Shown: positions 24,984 to 33,082 of the stretch, in pieces | Layout: every line of letters starts with the position of its first letter | How positions within the stretch are numbered: the first letter of the stretch is position 1 | From: an uncultured Eubacteriales bacterium | Lineage (GTDB): Bacteria > Bacillota > Clostridia > Lachnospirales > Lachnospiraceae | Assembly (NCBI GenBank): GCA_949299375.1 | Contig: CASGAH010000004.1 | Span: forward strand, 7,622-51,252 | Length of the DNA stretch: 43,631 nucleotides | Direction: 5' to 3' | Translations under genes and position numbers: made by a program | The notes under the pieces: model-generated | What the model was told of the DNA's origin: nothing | The model's input: the letters and a program-made list of their open reading frames with translations, nothing else | The model's database searches: none

Positions 24984-26867
24984 TTATCCGATCGGCTCAA
25001 AATCGGCAGCGCCATGTTTGCACAGCGGACAGATGAAGTCTTCCGGAAGGGTTTCTCCCTCGTAGATGTATCCGCAGATTTTGCAGACGAATCCCTTCTT
25101 TTCCTCCAGCCGCTGCGGCTGCGGTTTGATGTGGCTGTGGTAGTAATCGTATGTAACAGACGGCTCCTCCGATACGACGAAGGCTTCGGTCACCTCTGCG
25201 ACAAACAGCGTGTGGGTGCCGTAATCTTTCGTCTCAATGACATTCGCCGAGAGAACCGCATTGCACGCCTCGGTCACGTACGTAAGCCCGTTTTGTGTGC
25301 GGGAGACGGCCGAAAATCCTGCAAATTTGTCGTGTTCTCTTCCGCTTTGGAATCCGAAGCGCTGGAAGAGAGAAAAGTCTGCGCTCTGGGTCAGAATCGA
25401 TACATTAAAGCAGCCGGTCCGCACAATCATGTCGTGCGTGTAGTTGGCATGGTTGACGGCGATGGAAATCCGGTTTGGCGCACTCGTCAGCTGGGTCACC
25501 GTGTTGATGATGCAGCCGTTGTCCTTGTCGCCTTCCTTTGCAGTCAGAACAAAAAGACCGTAGGACAGTCGGGACAGTGCCTGTCCGTCCAGGACTGCCG
25601 CTTCTGACTTTTTGAGAGCGGACATTGCCGGCGCGTCGGAACGGGGCGCCTTGCTGCGGGCTGTCTCCGGGAAATCCTCGCAGATTCGTTCCACAAGCGC
25701 GTCAATCTGAGGCAGCTGATTTTCTTTGAGGGAAGAGCGAATGGTCAGCGTCTCCTCCAGAATCGTAACATTTTTCAATTTGGACAGAATTTCCTTCATC
25801 AGGTTTTTGGCCGTCGGCGCCCATGTTCCATTCTCCACGAGGGCAATGGTGCGGTTTTGCAGGTTGTGGGCGGCAATGTCGCGCAGCGTATTTTCCATGT
25901 TGACGAAAATTCCGGCATTGTACGTTGTAGATGCAAAAATAAGGTGGCTGCAGCGGAACGCTTCTGAGACAATGACAGAGGCGTGCGCAGAGGAGACGTC
26001 GTACATTTGGATGCTGCGGATTCCTCTCTCGGCCAGGCGGGAGGCGATGATGTTTGCGGTCTGCTCGGTGTTGCCGTAGACGGAAGCATAGGCAATCATA
26101 ACCGCGCGCTCTTCCGGTGTGTACGTTGCCCACTTCACATATTTTTCCACAAACCAGCGGATGTTTTTCCGCCAGATCGGACCGTGCAGAGGACAGATCA
26201 TCTGAATGTCAATGGAGGCGGCTTTTTTCAGGAGCGCCTGTACTTGCGGGCCGTATTTTCCGACAATGTTTGTGTAGTAGCGGCGCGCATCGTCAAGCCA
26301 GTCGCGCTCAAAATCAACCTCATCGGCAAACAGGTTTCCATTGATGGCGCCGAATGTCCCGAATGCATCTGCGGAGTAAAGAATCTGATCGGTCGTGTCA
26401 TAGGTAACCATAACTTCCGGCCAGTGAACCATGGGGGCCATCACAAAGGCAAATGTGTGCCGTCCGGTACAAAGCGTATCCATCTCCCGGACAGAAAGGA
26501 TCCGCCCGTCTGTCTCAAAGGAAAAGAATTGCCGCAGCATCTGGACGGTTTTTGTGTTGCACACAAGCTGTACATTTGGATAACGCAAAACAACCTGCTC
26601 GATCATGCCGCAGTGATCGGGCTCCATATGGTTGACAATCAGATAATCCAGCGTCCGGCCGTCCAACACCGCCTTCAGATTCTCAAAAAAGATGCCGGAA
26701 ACCGAAGCGTCCACCGTGTCCAGGAGAACCGTTTTTTCATCTAGGACAACATAGGAGTTGTAGGAAACGCCTCTTGGAATGGGATAAACATTTTCAAACA
26801 AAGCGAGGCGGCGGTCACTTCCGCCGACCCAATACATATCATCTGTAACTTTTCTGGCGCAGTTCAT
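24984..26867 (-). CDS. Flavodiiron protein fused to flavin reductase and rubredoxin domains
   Basis: A 627-residue protein with three parts. Residues 1 to ~250 are a metallo-beta-lactamase-like domain with the diiron motif HMEPDHCGM (His80, Glu82, Asp84, His85) and a further His in the PLHGP segment. Residues ~255-400 are a flavodoxin domain (MIAYASVYGNTEQTA). About 405-565 is a flavin-reductase-like FMN domain (LSRLSYGLFVLTAKEGDKDN). The last ~35 residues are a short rubredoxin with two CxxC pairs (CKICG and CPLCK). The family reduces O2 to water or NO to N2O for anaerobes; here the electron carriers are built in. AAGGAGG lies 7 bases from the ATG at 26867. It stands alone. Confidence 0.95.
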   Translation of the reverse strand: MNCARKVTDDMYWVGGSDRRLALFENVYPIPRGVSYNSYVVLDEKTVLLDTVDASVSGIFFENLKAVLDGRTLDYLIVNHMEPDHCGMIEQVVLRYPNVQLVCNTKTVQMLRQFFSFETDGRILSVREMDTLCTGRHTFAFVMAPMVHWPEVMVTYDTTDQILYSADAFGTFGAINGNLFADEVDFERDWLDDARRYYTNIVGKYGPQVQALLKKAASIDIQMICPLHGPIWRKNIRWFVEKYVKWATYTPEERAVMIAYASVYGNTEQTANIIASRLAERGIRSIQMYDVSSAHASVIVSEAFRCSHLIFASTTYNAGIFVNMENTLRDIAAHNLQNRTIALVENGTWAPTAKNLMKEILSKLKNVTILEETLTIRSSLKENQLPQIDALVERICEDFPETARSKAPRSDAPAMSALKKSEAAVLDGQALSRLSYGLFVLTAKEGDKDNGCIINTVTQLTSAPNRISIAVNHANYTHDMIVRTGCFNVSILTQSADFSLFQRFGFQSGREHDKFAGFSAVSRTQNGLTYVTEACNAVLSANVIETKDYGTHTLFVAEVTEAFVVSEEPSVTYDYYHSHIKPQPQRLEEKKGFVCKICGYIYEGETLPEDFICPLCKHGAADFEPIG

Positions 26868-27022
26868 GGATATTCCTCCTTTTTTTGTCGCGCGGAATCC
26901 GAATTTCAATGGATCCCATAAACGTTATGTTTTAGTCTATCACAAGGAGAGGGGTTCTGTCTACGAGAATGATTGGAATTTTACTTTTTGGGGGGCAAAA
27001 AGCGCTAAAATTGCATTAGATA

Positions 27023-27051
27023 TTGATTTTTTTAAGAAATGATACTATGAT
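27023..27051 (+). promoter_or_regulatory. Promoter of the potABCD operon
   Basis: TTGATT at 27023-27028, a 17-base spacer, TATGAT at 27046-27051, leaving a leader of ~105 bases. The rest of the 26867-27164 gap shows only a weak 6-base hairpin (TGTATC/GATACA) inside the leader. Confidence 0.7.
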
Positions 27052-27163
27052 AATACTGGGGAGATGTATCGCGCTCCTCGGCTTTGTATGCTGCAAGATA
27101 CACCCGCAAGCGGATCCCGGAATGCAAAACAGACAGGGAGACATTTGAAAAAAGGGGGGAACC

Positions 27164-28132
27164 ATGGGAATTCTACAGTTGAACCGGATCAAAAAACAAT
27201 TTGCACAGACGACGGTGCTGAGCAACATTCAGCTTGATGTGGAGGAAGGCGAGCTGATTACGTTTCTGGGGCCTTCCGGATGCGGAAAGACGACAATGTT
27301 GCGCATCATTGCGGGACTCGAGACTCCGACAGAGGGAAGCGTCATTCTGGAAGGAAATGACGTCACGTTTTGGGAGCCGGAAAAGCGAAATTTAAATATG
27401 ATTTTTCAAAATTATGCGCTGTTTCCCCATATGAATGTATTCAAAAACATTGCGTACGGTTTGAAAATACGAGGGATTCCCAAAAAAGAAATCGCAAGGC
27501 AGGTCGCACACGCTCTGGAAATGGTTCGGCTGGAAGGGTATGAGAACCGAAAACCGTCGGAGCTGTCCGGCGGACAAAAACAGCGGGTTGCCATTGCAAG
27601 AGCCATTGTAAACAACCCGAAGGTGCTTTTGCTGGATGAACCGCTGGGAGCCCTGGATTTGCAGCTGCGCAGGCAGATGCAGGAAGAGTTAAAGCGGCTT
27701 CAAAAAACGCTGAAGATGACGTTTCTCTACATTACCCATGATCAGGAAGAGGCGTTGAATTTGTCAGACCGGATCGCGGTGATGCGGGATGGAAGGCTCG
27801 AGCAGGTTGGGACGCCGGATGAGATTTACAATCGCCCGAAAAACCGCTATGTCGCCCGCTTTGTCGGGGAAGCCAATATCATAGAATCGCAGCAGGGATG
27901 GATTGCGGTGCGCCGGGAAAACGTGCAGGTGAGCGCTTCTCCGGCCAATGGCGCAAGAGAAGCCATTGTTCTGGAGAAATCATTTGCGGGAGGACAGATG
28001 AATCTGCGGATGAGGCTGTCCGATCAGACCATTGTTACGGCCAGCCGTTACGGAATCAATGCGGAATTCGAGGCGGGTCAGACGGTATTTGTCTACTGGA
28101 AGCCGGAACATGCCGTTTCCATAGAGCCATAG
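27164..28132 (+). CDS. potA: Spermidine/putrescine ABC transporter ATP-binding protein
   Basis: A 322-residue ABC ATPase. Walker A GPSGCGKT is at residues 36-43, the Q-loop lies in IFQNYALFPHM, the signature is LSGGQKQR, Walker B LLLDEPLGALD, and the H-loop YITHDQEEA. A TOBE-like regulatory domain fills the last ~85 residues (VRRENVQVS onward). This layout plus the two PotB/PotC-type permeases and the PotD remnant downstream supports polyamine import. AAAAGGGGGG precedes the ATG. First gene of the operon, 10 bases before potB. Confidence 0.93.
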   Translation: MGILQLNRIKKQFAQTTVLSNIQLDVEEGELITFLGPSGCGKTTMLRIIAGLETPTEGSVILEGNDVTFWEPEKRNLNMIFQNYALFPHMNVFKNIAYGLKIRGIPKKEIARQVAHALEMVRLEGYENRKPSELSGGQKQRVAIARAIVNNPKVLLLDEPLGALDLQLRRQMQEELKRLQKTLKMTFLYITHDQEEALNLSDRIAVMRDGRLEQVGTPDEIYNRPKNRYVARFVGEANIIESQQGWIAVRRENVQVSASPANGAREAIVLEKSFAGGQMNLRMRLSDQTIVTASRYGINAEFEAGQTVFVYWKPEHAVSIEP

Positions 28133-28142
28133 GGAGGAGTCC

Positions 28143-29012
28143 ATGAAGAGAGCAAAACGAGGCGCTTTCCGGGAGAAGAGATGGATTTTGGCGCTTCCAA
28201 TGTACGGGTTTACGATTGTATTTGTCGCGTGTCCGCTGATTTATTTGTTTGTTTTGAGTTTTCAGACGCGGGCGGACATATGGGGTGTCATTCCCGAGGC
28301 GACGCTGGAAAACTATCGGGATATTCTGGAGCCGGTGTACATCAAGACATTTGTGACATCCATTCAGATGGCGCTTCTTGTGACAGGGTGCGTGATTTTG
28401 GCGGGATACCCGTTTGGATACTTCATGGCAAAGCTTCCGCCGCGATGGAAGAAAAACGTCATGATGCTTGTGATGATTCCGTTCTGGATCAGCGCATTGA
28501 TTCGCATGTACGGATGGATTATCATCTTTCGGGCAAACGGCATTTTAGACCGGGTTTTGATGGCGCTGCATCTGATTGACAAACCATTAAAATTGCTGTA
28601 CACCTATCCTGCGGTTGTCGTTGGGATGGTTTACGTGCTGCTTCCGTTTATGATTTACTCGGTGTACTCCAGCGCCGAAAAAATGGACTGGACGTTGGTG
28701 GAGGCCGCACGAGATCTGGGCGCTTCCAAGGTGCAGGCATTCTGGACCGTCACATTCCGGCTAACGCTGCCAGGGCTTTTGTCCGGCATCATTTTGACCT
28801 TTATCCCCTCGATGGGTCTCTTTTTTGTGGCCGACATTCTGGGAGGAAATAAGATTCTGCTCATCGGGAATCTGATACAGGAACAGCTGATGAAATCCCG
28901 GAACTGGCCGTTTGCAGCGGCGCTGTCGGTTGTCCTGCTTATTTTGACATCTGCGTTTCTCTGGCTGTACCAGACGGTCACAAGAGTGCGCGATCTGGAG
29001 GGATTGTTATGA
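28143..29012 (+). CDS. potB: Spermidine/putrescine ABC transporter permease
   Basis: A 289-residue membrane permease with about six helices. The ATPase-contacting EAA loop reads VEAARDLGASKVQAFWTVTF. The N-terminus is basic and starts in the cytoplasm. GGGAGGAG is 3 bases before the ATG. Its stop codon overlaps the potC start (ATGA), so the two permease chains are made in step. Confidence 0.93.
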   Translation: MKRAKRGAFREKRWILALPMYGFTIVFVACPLIYLFVLSFQTRADIWGVIPEATLENYRDILEPVYIKTFVTSIQMALLVTGCVILAGYPFGYFMAKLPPRWKKNVMMLVMIPFWISALIRMYGWIIIFRANGILDRVLMALHLIDKPLKLLYTYPAVVVGMVYVLLPFMIYSVYSSAEKMDWTLVEAARDLGASKVQAFWTVTFRLTLPGLLSGIILTFIPSMGLFFVADILGGNKILLIGNLIQEQLMKSRNWPFAAALSVVLLILTSAFLWLYQTVTRVRDLEGLL

Positions 29013-29809
29013 AAAAGTCAAAAATTCCTTCCATTTACATCACGATTCTATTGATATTGATGTATTTACCAATGGTATTCATTATGGTATACTCATTGAA
29101 TGAGAACAAATTATCTACCAGCTGGACCGGCTTTTCCCTGAAATGGTACAAGATGCTTTGGGAGGATGAAAACCTGCTGGAAGGGCTGAAAAACAGCCTG
29201 ATTCTGGGGGGATTGAGCTGTCTGGGAGCGGCGGTAATCGGAACGGCGGGGGCGCTTGGAATGCAGAAGATTCAAAACCGATCCAAACGTGTGGTGGAGT
29301 ACCTCTCCACACTGCCGATTATGGTTCCGGAGATCATCCTTGGGATGGTTTTTATGACATTTTTTTCTCTCATTGGGTTAAAGCTCGGGATGCTGACACT
29401 TGTGATTGCACACACGGCGTTTTGCGTTCCCTATCTGTTTCTCCAGGTTAAGGCAAGGCTGGTCGGCATGGACCCGTCGCTGGAGGAGGCGGCCAGAGAC
29501 CTGGGGGCGGGGCCGTTTCGGGTGTTCTGGGACATTACACTGCCCCTGATTGCGCCGGCGATCTGTTCCGGTGCAATTCTGGCATTCGCCATGTCGCTGG
29601 ATGATGTTGTGATCAGTATTTTTGTAACTGGCGCGGTCACAAATACCCTCCCAATGATCATTTACACCCAGATGAAATTGGGGGTGACGCCGGAAATCAA
29701 TGCGCTTTGCACGGTGATGCTGGGAGTGACACTGCTTCTTGTGCTGATTTCCAACTGGGTTGGAAATTTGTCAGGGCGGGACGGGCGTCGCCGCAGTCAG
29801 AAGAAATGA
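29009..29809 (+). CDS. potC: Spermidine/putrescine ABC transporter permease
   Basis: A 266-residue second permease, with the EAA loop LEEAARDLGAGPFRVFWDIT and about six helices. The N-terminal YLPMVFIMVYSLNE and SWTGFSLKWYKMLWED are typical of PotC. It overlaps potB by 4 bases and is 8 bases ahead of the broken potD. Intact by length. Confidence 0.93.
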   Translation: MKKSKIPSIYITILLILMYLPMVFIMVYSLNENKLSTSWTGFSLKWYKMLWEDENLLEGLKNSLILGGLSCLGAAVIGTAGALGMQKIQNRSKRVVEYLSTLPIMVPEIILGMVFMTFFSLIGLKLGMLTLVIAHTAFCVPYLFLQVKARLVGMDPSLEEAARDLGAGPFRVFWDITLPLIAPAICSGAILAFAMSLDDVVISIFVTGAVTNTLPMIIYTQMKLGVTPEINALCTVMLGVTLLLVLISNWVGNLSGRDGRRRSQKK

Positions 29810-29817
29810 GGTGAAGG

Positions 29818-30924
29818 ATGAAAAAGTATTTTGCTGCGCGGATTGCGGCAGGAATTTTGGCGGCGGGAATGCTGAGCGGATGCCAGAGTGCCCCCCAGTC
29901 CTCGGAATCGCAGTCTGCCGGAGAGACAGAGGAAAAAGGATATTATTCGGATGTGACGAGCACCGATCTGAATTTGTTTACGTGGGCAGGAATGTTTCCT
30001 CAGGAAGTGCTGGATCGGTTTACGAGGGAAACCGGAATCGAGATCCATTATGCCAACTTTGATTATGATGAAGATATGCTGGCGAAGCTTGAGAACGCCG
30101 ACGGCGGCGATTACGATGTCGTGATTGCGGACGACTACATCATTCAGATCGCTATTGAGGAAGGACTCGTTCAAAAACTGGATGTGTCAAAACTGCTCAA
30201 CTGGGAGTGCATCAATCCGATTTACCAGGGACAGTTTTATGATCCTCAGGACGAATATACCGTACCCTACGGAGCGGGCGTGCAGACGATTGTGTATGAT
30301 CCGGCGCTTGTGGACGGGGAAATCACCGGATATGAAGATCTGTGGGATTCGTCCTAAAAGAGCAGCATCGCGCTGACGGGAAATTATCGGGTCATTGAAG
30401 GTATGGCGCTGAAAACACTTGGGTATTCCTATAATACAGAAGAGATCGAAGAGATTGAGCAGGCAGGCGAGAAGCTCAAACAGCTTGCCGCGAATGTCCG
30501 TCTGATCAGCGACAACGACACGCAGAACTTTATCATCACAGGGGAGGCTTCCGTTGGAATTCTCTACACCTCCCAGGTGACAACAGCACTTTTGGAGCGC
30601 CCGGATTTGAAGGTGGTGTATCCGGAGGAGGGGATCGGATTTGGAATTATGGCCAACTTCATTCCATCCAACGCGCCTCATGCCGATGCGGCATACGCAT
30701 TCATCGATTATATTTTGCAGCCGGAAATTTCTGCGGCTTGTTATGAATATATGGGATATTACTGCACCAACAAGGCGGCGGAGTCTTACATCCGCGATGA
30801 GATGAAGGAAGCGATTATTATGCCAGACGACCTTGGAAATATGGAGATGATTCAGCCGGTCAGCGCAGATGCGGAGGAGCACTACTATCGAATCTGGACA
30901 GAATTTAAGGATGCGGTAGAATAA
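29818..30924 (+). pseudogene. potD: Polyamine-binding lipoprotein potD, interrupted by an in-frame stop
   Basis: Two open stretches, 29818-30357 and 30358-30924, lie in the same frame, divided only by TAA at 30355-30357. The first part has a lipoprotein signal ending LSGC (Cys22), a polar linker, and the N-terminal lobe starting LNLFTWAGMFPQEVLDRF. After the stop the frame continues at once with KSSIALTGNYRVIEGMALKTLGY, the rest of a PotD-type protein. The joined length (368 codons) is normal. Residue 180 would probably be Leu, so one base change is enough to explain it. No convincing ribosome site supports restart at 30403. It may be a true nonsense mutation, a sequencing error or a readthrough case. 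Confidence 0.85.
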
Positions 30925-31051
30925 AGAGAGGCAAATGAAAAAGTCCCAAAAGGCGGAGACAGGAGTGGAACATATATTAGGTTCTATTGCAGCTTCGGCT
31001 GTGAAGATAGATGACAGAGCCGGAAGTCCGGTTCGATCAGGAAAGGAGACT

Positions 31052-31681
31052 ATGGAAGACATGGCATGGGAAACTATTTTAAAGATGAAAGAAGATCACA
31101 CAGTAATCAGCGGTAAGATCGGCGGAATTGTAAAAGGCGGAGCCATTCTGTATGTGGAAGGGATTCGCGGATTCATTCCGGCTTCCAAGCTTGACTTAAA
31201 ATTTGTGGAGGACGTCAATCCGTATCTGGGCAAAGAAGTGGAGGCTATCATCATCACAGCGGACGAAGAGAAGAACAAGCTGGTTCTCTCGGTGAGAGAT
31301 GTTCTCCTGGACAAGAGACGCGAGGCGAGAAATGAGAAGATTATGAGCTACACCGTCGGGACCGTCTGCGAGGGAACCGTTGAATCGATCGAATCGTATG
31401 GCGTGTTTGTGAAACTGGAGGAAGGAATTTCCGGACTTGTACACATTTCTCAGATGTCTCATAAGAAGGTAAAATCCGCAAAGGATGTTGTTTCCGAGGG
31501 ACAGACGGTTAAGGTCAGAGTGATCCGGGTAGAAAACAATAAGATCAGCCTGAGCATGAAAGGCTTAAACGGCGAAGAGGCACAGGAAGAAAAAGAAAAG
31601 GAAGAGAAATTCGAGTACAAAGAGACCGGCCGGGCGACAACCGGGCTGGCTTCCCTTCTGGCAGGAATTAAACTCTCCTGA
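31052..31681 (+). CDS. Protein with two S1 RNA-binding domains
   Basis: A ~209-residue cytosolic RNA-binding protein. The first S1 domain runs from VISGKIGGIVKGGAILYVEG to LVLSVRD, and the second from GTVCEGTVESIESYGVFVKL to KISLSMKGL. An acidic/basic tail follows. Clostridia carry such short S1 proteins beside or instead of full ribosomal S1. The start is uncertain: the ATG at 31052 has AGGAG 3 bases away, while the frame is open back to an ATG at 30935 just after potD, with AGAGAGG nearby. The upstream 39 codons show no domain, so I prefer 31052. Ends ahead of a clear terminator. Confidence 0.85.
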   Translation: MEDMAWETILKMKEDHTVISGKIGGIVKGGAILYVEGIRGFIPASKLDLKFVEDVNPYLGKEVEAIIITADEEKNKLVLSVRDVLLDKRREARNEKIMSYTVGTVCEGTVESIESYGVFVKLEEGISGLVHISQMSHKKVKSAKDVVSEGQTVKVRVIRVENNKISLSMKGLNGEEAQEEKEKEEKFEYKETGRATTGLASLLAGIKLS

Positions 31682-31728
31682 AAATAGGATGCCGTCCGGT
31701 CTGAGCCGGCGGCAGGCGGGAAGCAAAA

Positions 31729-31763
31729 GGTGTAAAGAGCGATTCTTTGCGCCTTTTTCTTTT
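31729..31763 (+). terminator. Intrinsic terminator after the S1-domain gene
   Basis: GGTGTAAAGAG (31729-31739) pairs with TTCTTTGCGCC (31743-31753) using G-U pairs, followed by TTTTTCTTTT. Confidence 0.85.
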
Positions 31764-31798
31764 ACTTACATCGCAAGAGAGAAAGGGGAAATGCGGCG

Positions 31799-32542
31799 AT
31801 GGATGAAAAAATGAGACAGTTAAAGCAGTGGATCGAAGAAAGCAGCAACATCGTTTTCTTTGGAGGGTCAGGCGTATCTACCGAAAGCAACATTCCGGAC
31901 TTTCGAAGTACGGACGGACTTTATTATCAAAAATACGAGGATCCGCCGGAAACGATATTGAGCCGGTCCTATTACCGGAGAAAACCGGAGGAGTTCTACC
32001 GGTTTTATCGCAGCCAGATGATTTATCCGGATGCGAAACCGAACCGTGCGCACAAAAGCCTTGCCAAACTGGAGCAAATGGGGAAGCTAAAGGCAGTCAT
32101 TACCCAAAACATTGACGGACTGCACCAGATGGCAGGGAGCAAAGAAGTTTTGGAGCTTCACGGCTCCATTCACCGGAACTACTGTGAGCGATGCCGCAAA
32201 TTCTATGGCCTGGATGCCATTCAAAACAGCAAAGGCATTCCAAGATGCACCTGCGGCGGCATCATTAAGCCGGATGTCGTTCTCTATGAGGAAGGACTCG
32301 ATCAGAGAACGCTTGAGCGGACGGTTCGCCGCATTATGGCGGCGGATATGCTGATCGTCGGGGGGACATCGCTTACGGTTTATCCGGCGGCAGGGCTGAT
32401 CGACTATTTCCGCGGAAACCACCTCGTTCTCATCAACAAGTCGGCGACGGCGCGGGACGTCTTTGCGGATCTTGTCATTTCCGGGAAGATAGGGGAAGTG
32501 CTGGGGGAAGTTGTAGATCAAATCTGCCCTCCCGAGAAGTAG
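31799..32542 (+). CDS. cobB: NAD-dependent protein deacylase, sirtuin family
   Basis: A 247-residue Sir2-type enzyme that removes acyl groups from lysines using NAD+. NAD-binding motifs are GGSGVSTESNIPDFRS and TQNIDGLH; the catalytic His is in LELHGSIH; the zinc cysteines are the pairs CERC and CTC. The first motif has Ser where GAGxS usually has Ala. AAAGGGGA lies 8-9 bases before the ATG. It stands alone after a terminator and its stop is only 5 bases from the stop of the convergent DUF951 gene. Confidence 0.93.
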   Translation: MDEKMRQLKQWIEESSNIVFFGGSGVSTESNIPDFRSTDGLYYQKYEDPPETILSRSYYRRKPEEFYRFYRSQMIYPDAKPNRAHKSLAKLEQMGKLKAVITQNIDGLHQMAGSKEVLELHGSIHRNYCERCRKFYGLDAIQNSKGIPRCTCGGIIKPDVVLYEEGLDQRTLERTVRRIMAADMLIVGGTSLTVYPAAGLIDYFRGNHLVLINKSATARDVFADLVISGKIGEVLGEVVDQICPPEK

Positions 32543-32547
32543 AATGT

Positions 32548-32745
32548 TCAGGGCGTTTGTTCCGGTTTTCTTAGCCCGCGCGTATTTTTCTCTACGAGTT
32601 TGCGGGGGACGAGAATCTGATGATCGCAGCCGATGCAGCGAAGCCGGAAATCCATGCCGACCCGGAGAATCTCCCACTCGTGGCTTCCGCAGGGATGGGG
32701 CTTTTTCAGTTTCACAATGTCTCCGATTTGATAATCAAATTTCAT
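32548..32745 (-). CDS. DUF951 family protein
   Basis: A 65-residue protein with the DUF951 pattern: MKFDYQIGDIVKLKKPHPCGSHEW, then DFRLRCIGCDHQILVPR. The single Cys-Gly and later CxxC hint at a metal site. Function is unknown; the family is small and Firmicutes-specific (B. subtilis YyzM). GAAAGGA lies upstream of the ATG at 32745; a longer frame to 32877 has no support. In several Firmicutes this gene is near rpsF; here rpsF is 5 kb away. Confidence 0.9.
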   Translation of the reverse strand: MKFDYQIGDIVKLKKPHPCGSHEWEILRVGMDFRLRCIGCDHQILVPRKLVEKNTRGLRKPEQTP

Positions 32746-32923
32746 AAAATAAATCCTTTCGTTGTTGGAAGGCAACCCCAACTGGGATTTGCGGGTGGGA
32801 TTGCAATAGATCCGTCGGTTACAGAACCAGAGTACCACATTTTGACGGATGGAACAATCCCTTTTTTCCTTTTTCACGTGGAGGAGAAAACCGAAGGAAT
32901 TCAGAGGTAATTTTCACTTCATA

Positions 32924-32952
32924 TTGTCAAAGGAAGGAAAATATGATAGAAT
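32924..32952 (+). promoter_or_regulatory. Promoter of the helix-turn-helix protein gene
   Basis: TTGTCA at 32924-32929, a 17-base spacer, TAGAAT at 32947-32952. The transcript would carry a ~120-base leader that contains the inverted repeat at 32982-33034. Confidence 0.75.
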
Positions 32953-32981
32953 ACAGAGTAACTGCTCCGGGTATAGGTTGA

Positions 32982-33034
32982 CAATATGTGCGGGCTTTTT
33001 TTGAAAAGACGCGCACAATTGGGAGCACATATTG
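32982..33034 (+). repeat. 10-base inverted repeat in the leader of the helix-turn-helix gene
   Basis: CAATATGTGC (32982-32991) and GCACATATTG (33025-33034) are perfect inverted copies 33 bases apart, lying between promoter and start codon. It may be a split operator for the encoded regulator or an RNA hairpin. The role is inferred from position. Confidence 0.55.
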
Positions 33035-33082
33035 CGTCTATAAGAGAAAGCTGTTAGATTAAATGTAAAGGAATGACAGAGG

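Noticed and set aside
27052-27163. Riboswitch in the potA leader
   Set aside because: Only a 6-base stem with a long loop is present; no known polyamine-related or other aptamer pattern is visible.
32746-32877. An N-terminal extension of the DUF951 protein
   Set aside because: The family begins at MKFDYQIGD; the extension has no ribosome binding site.
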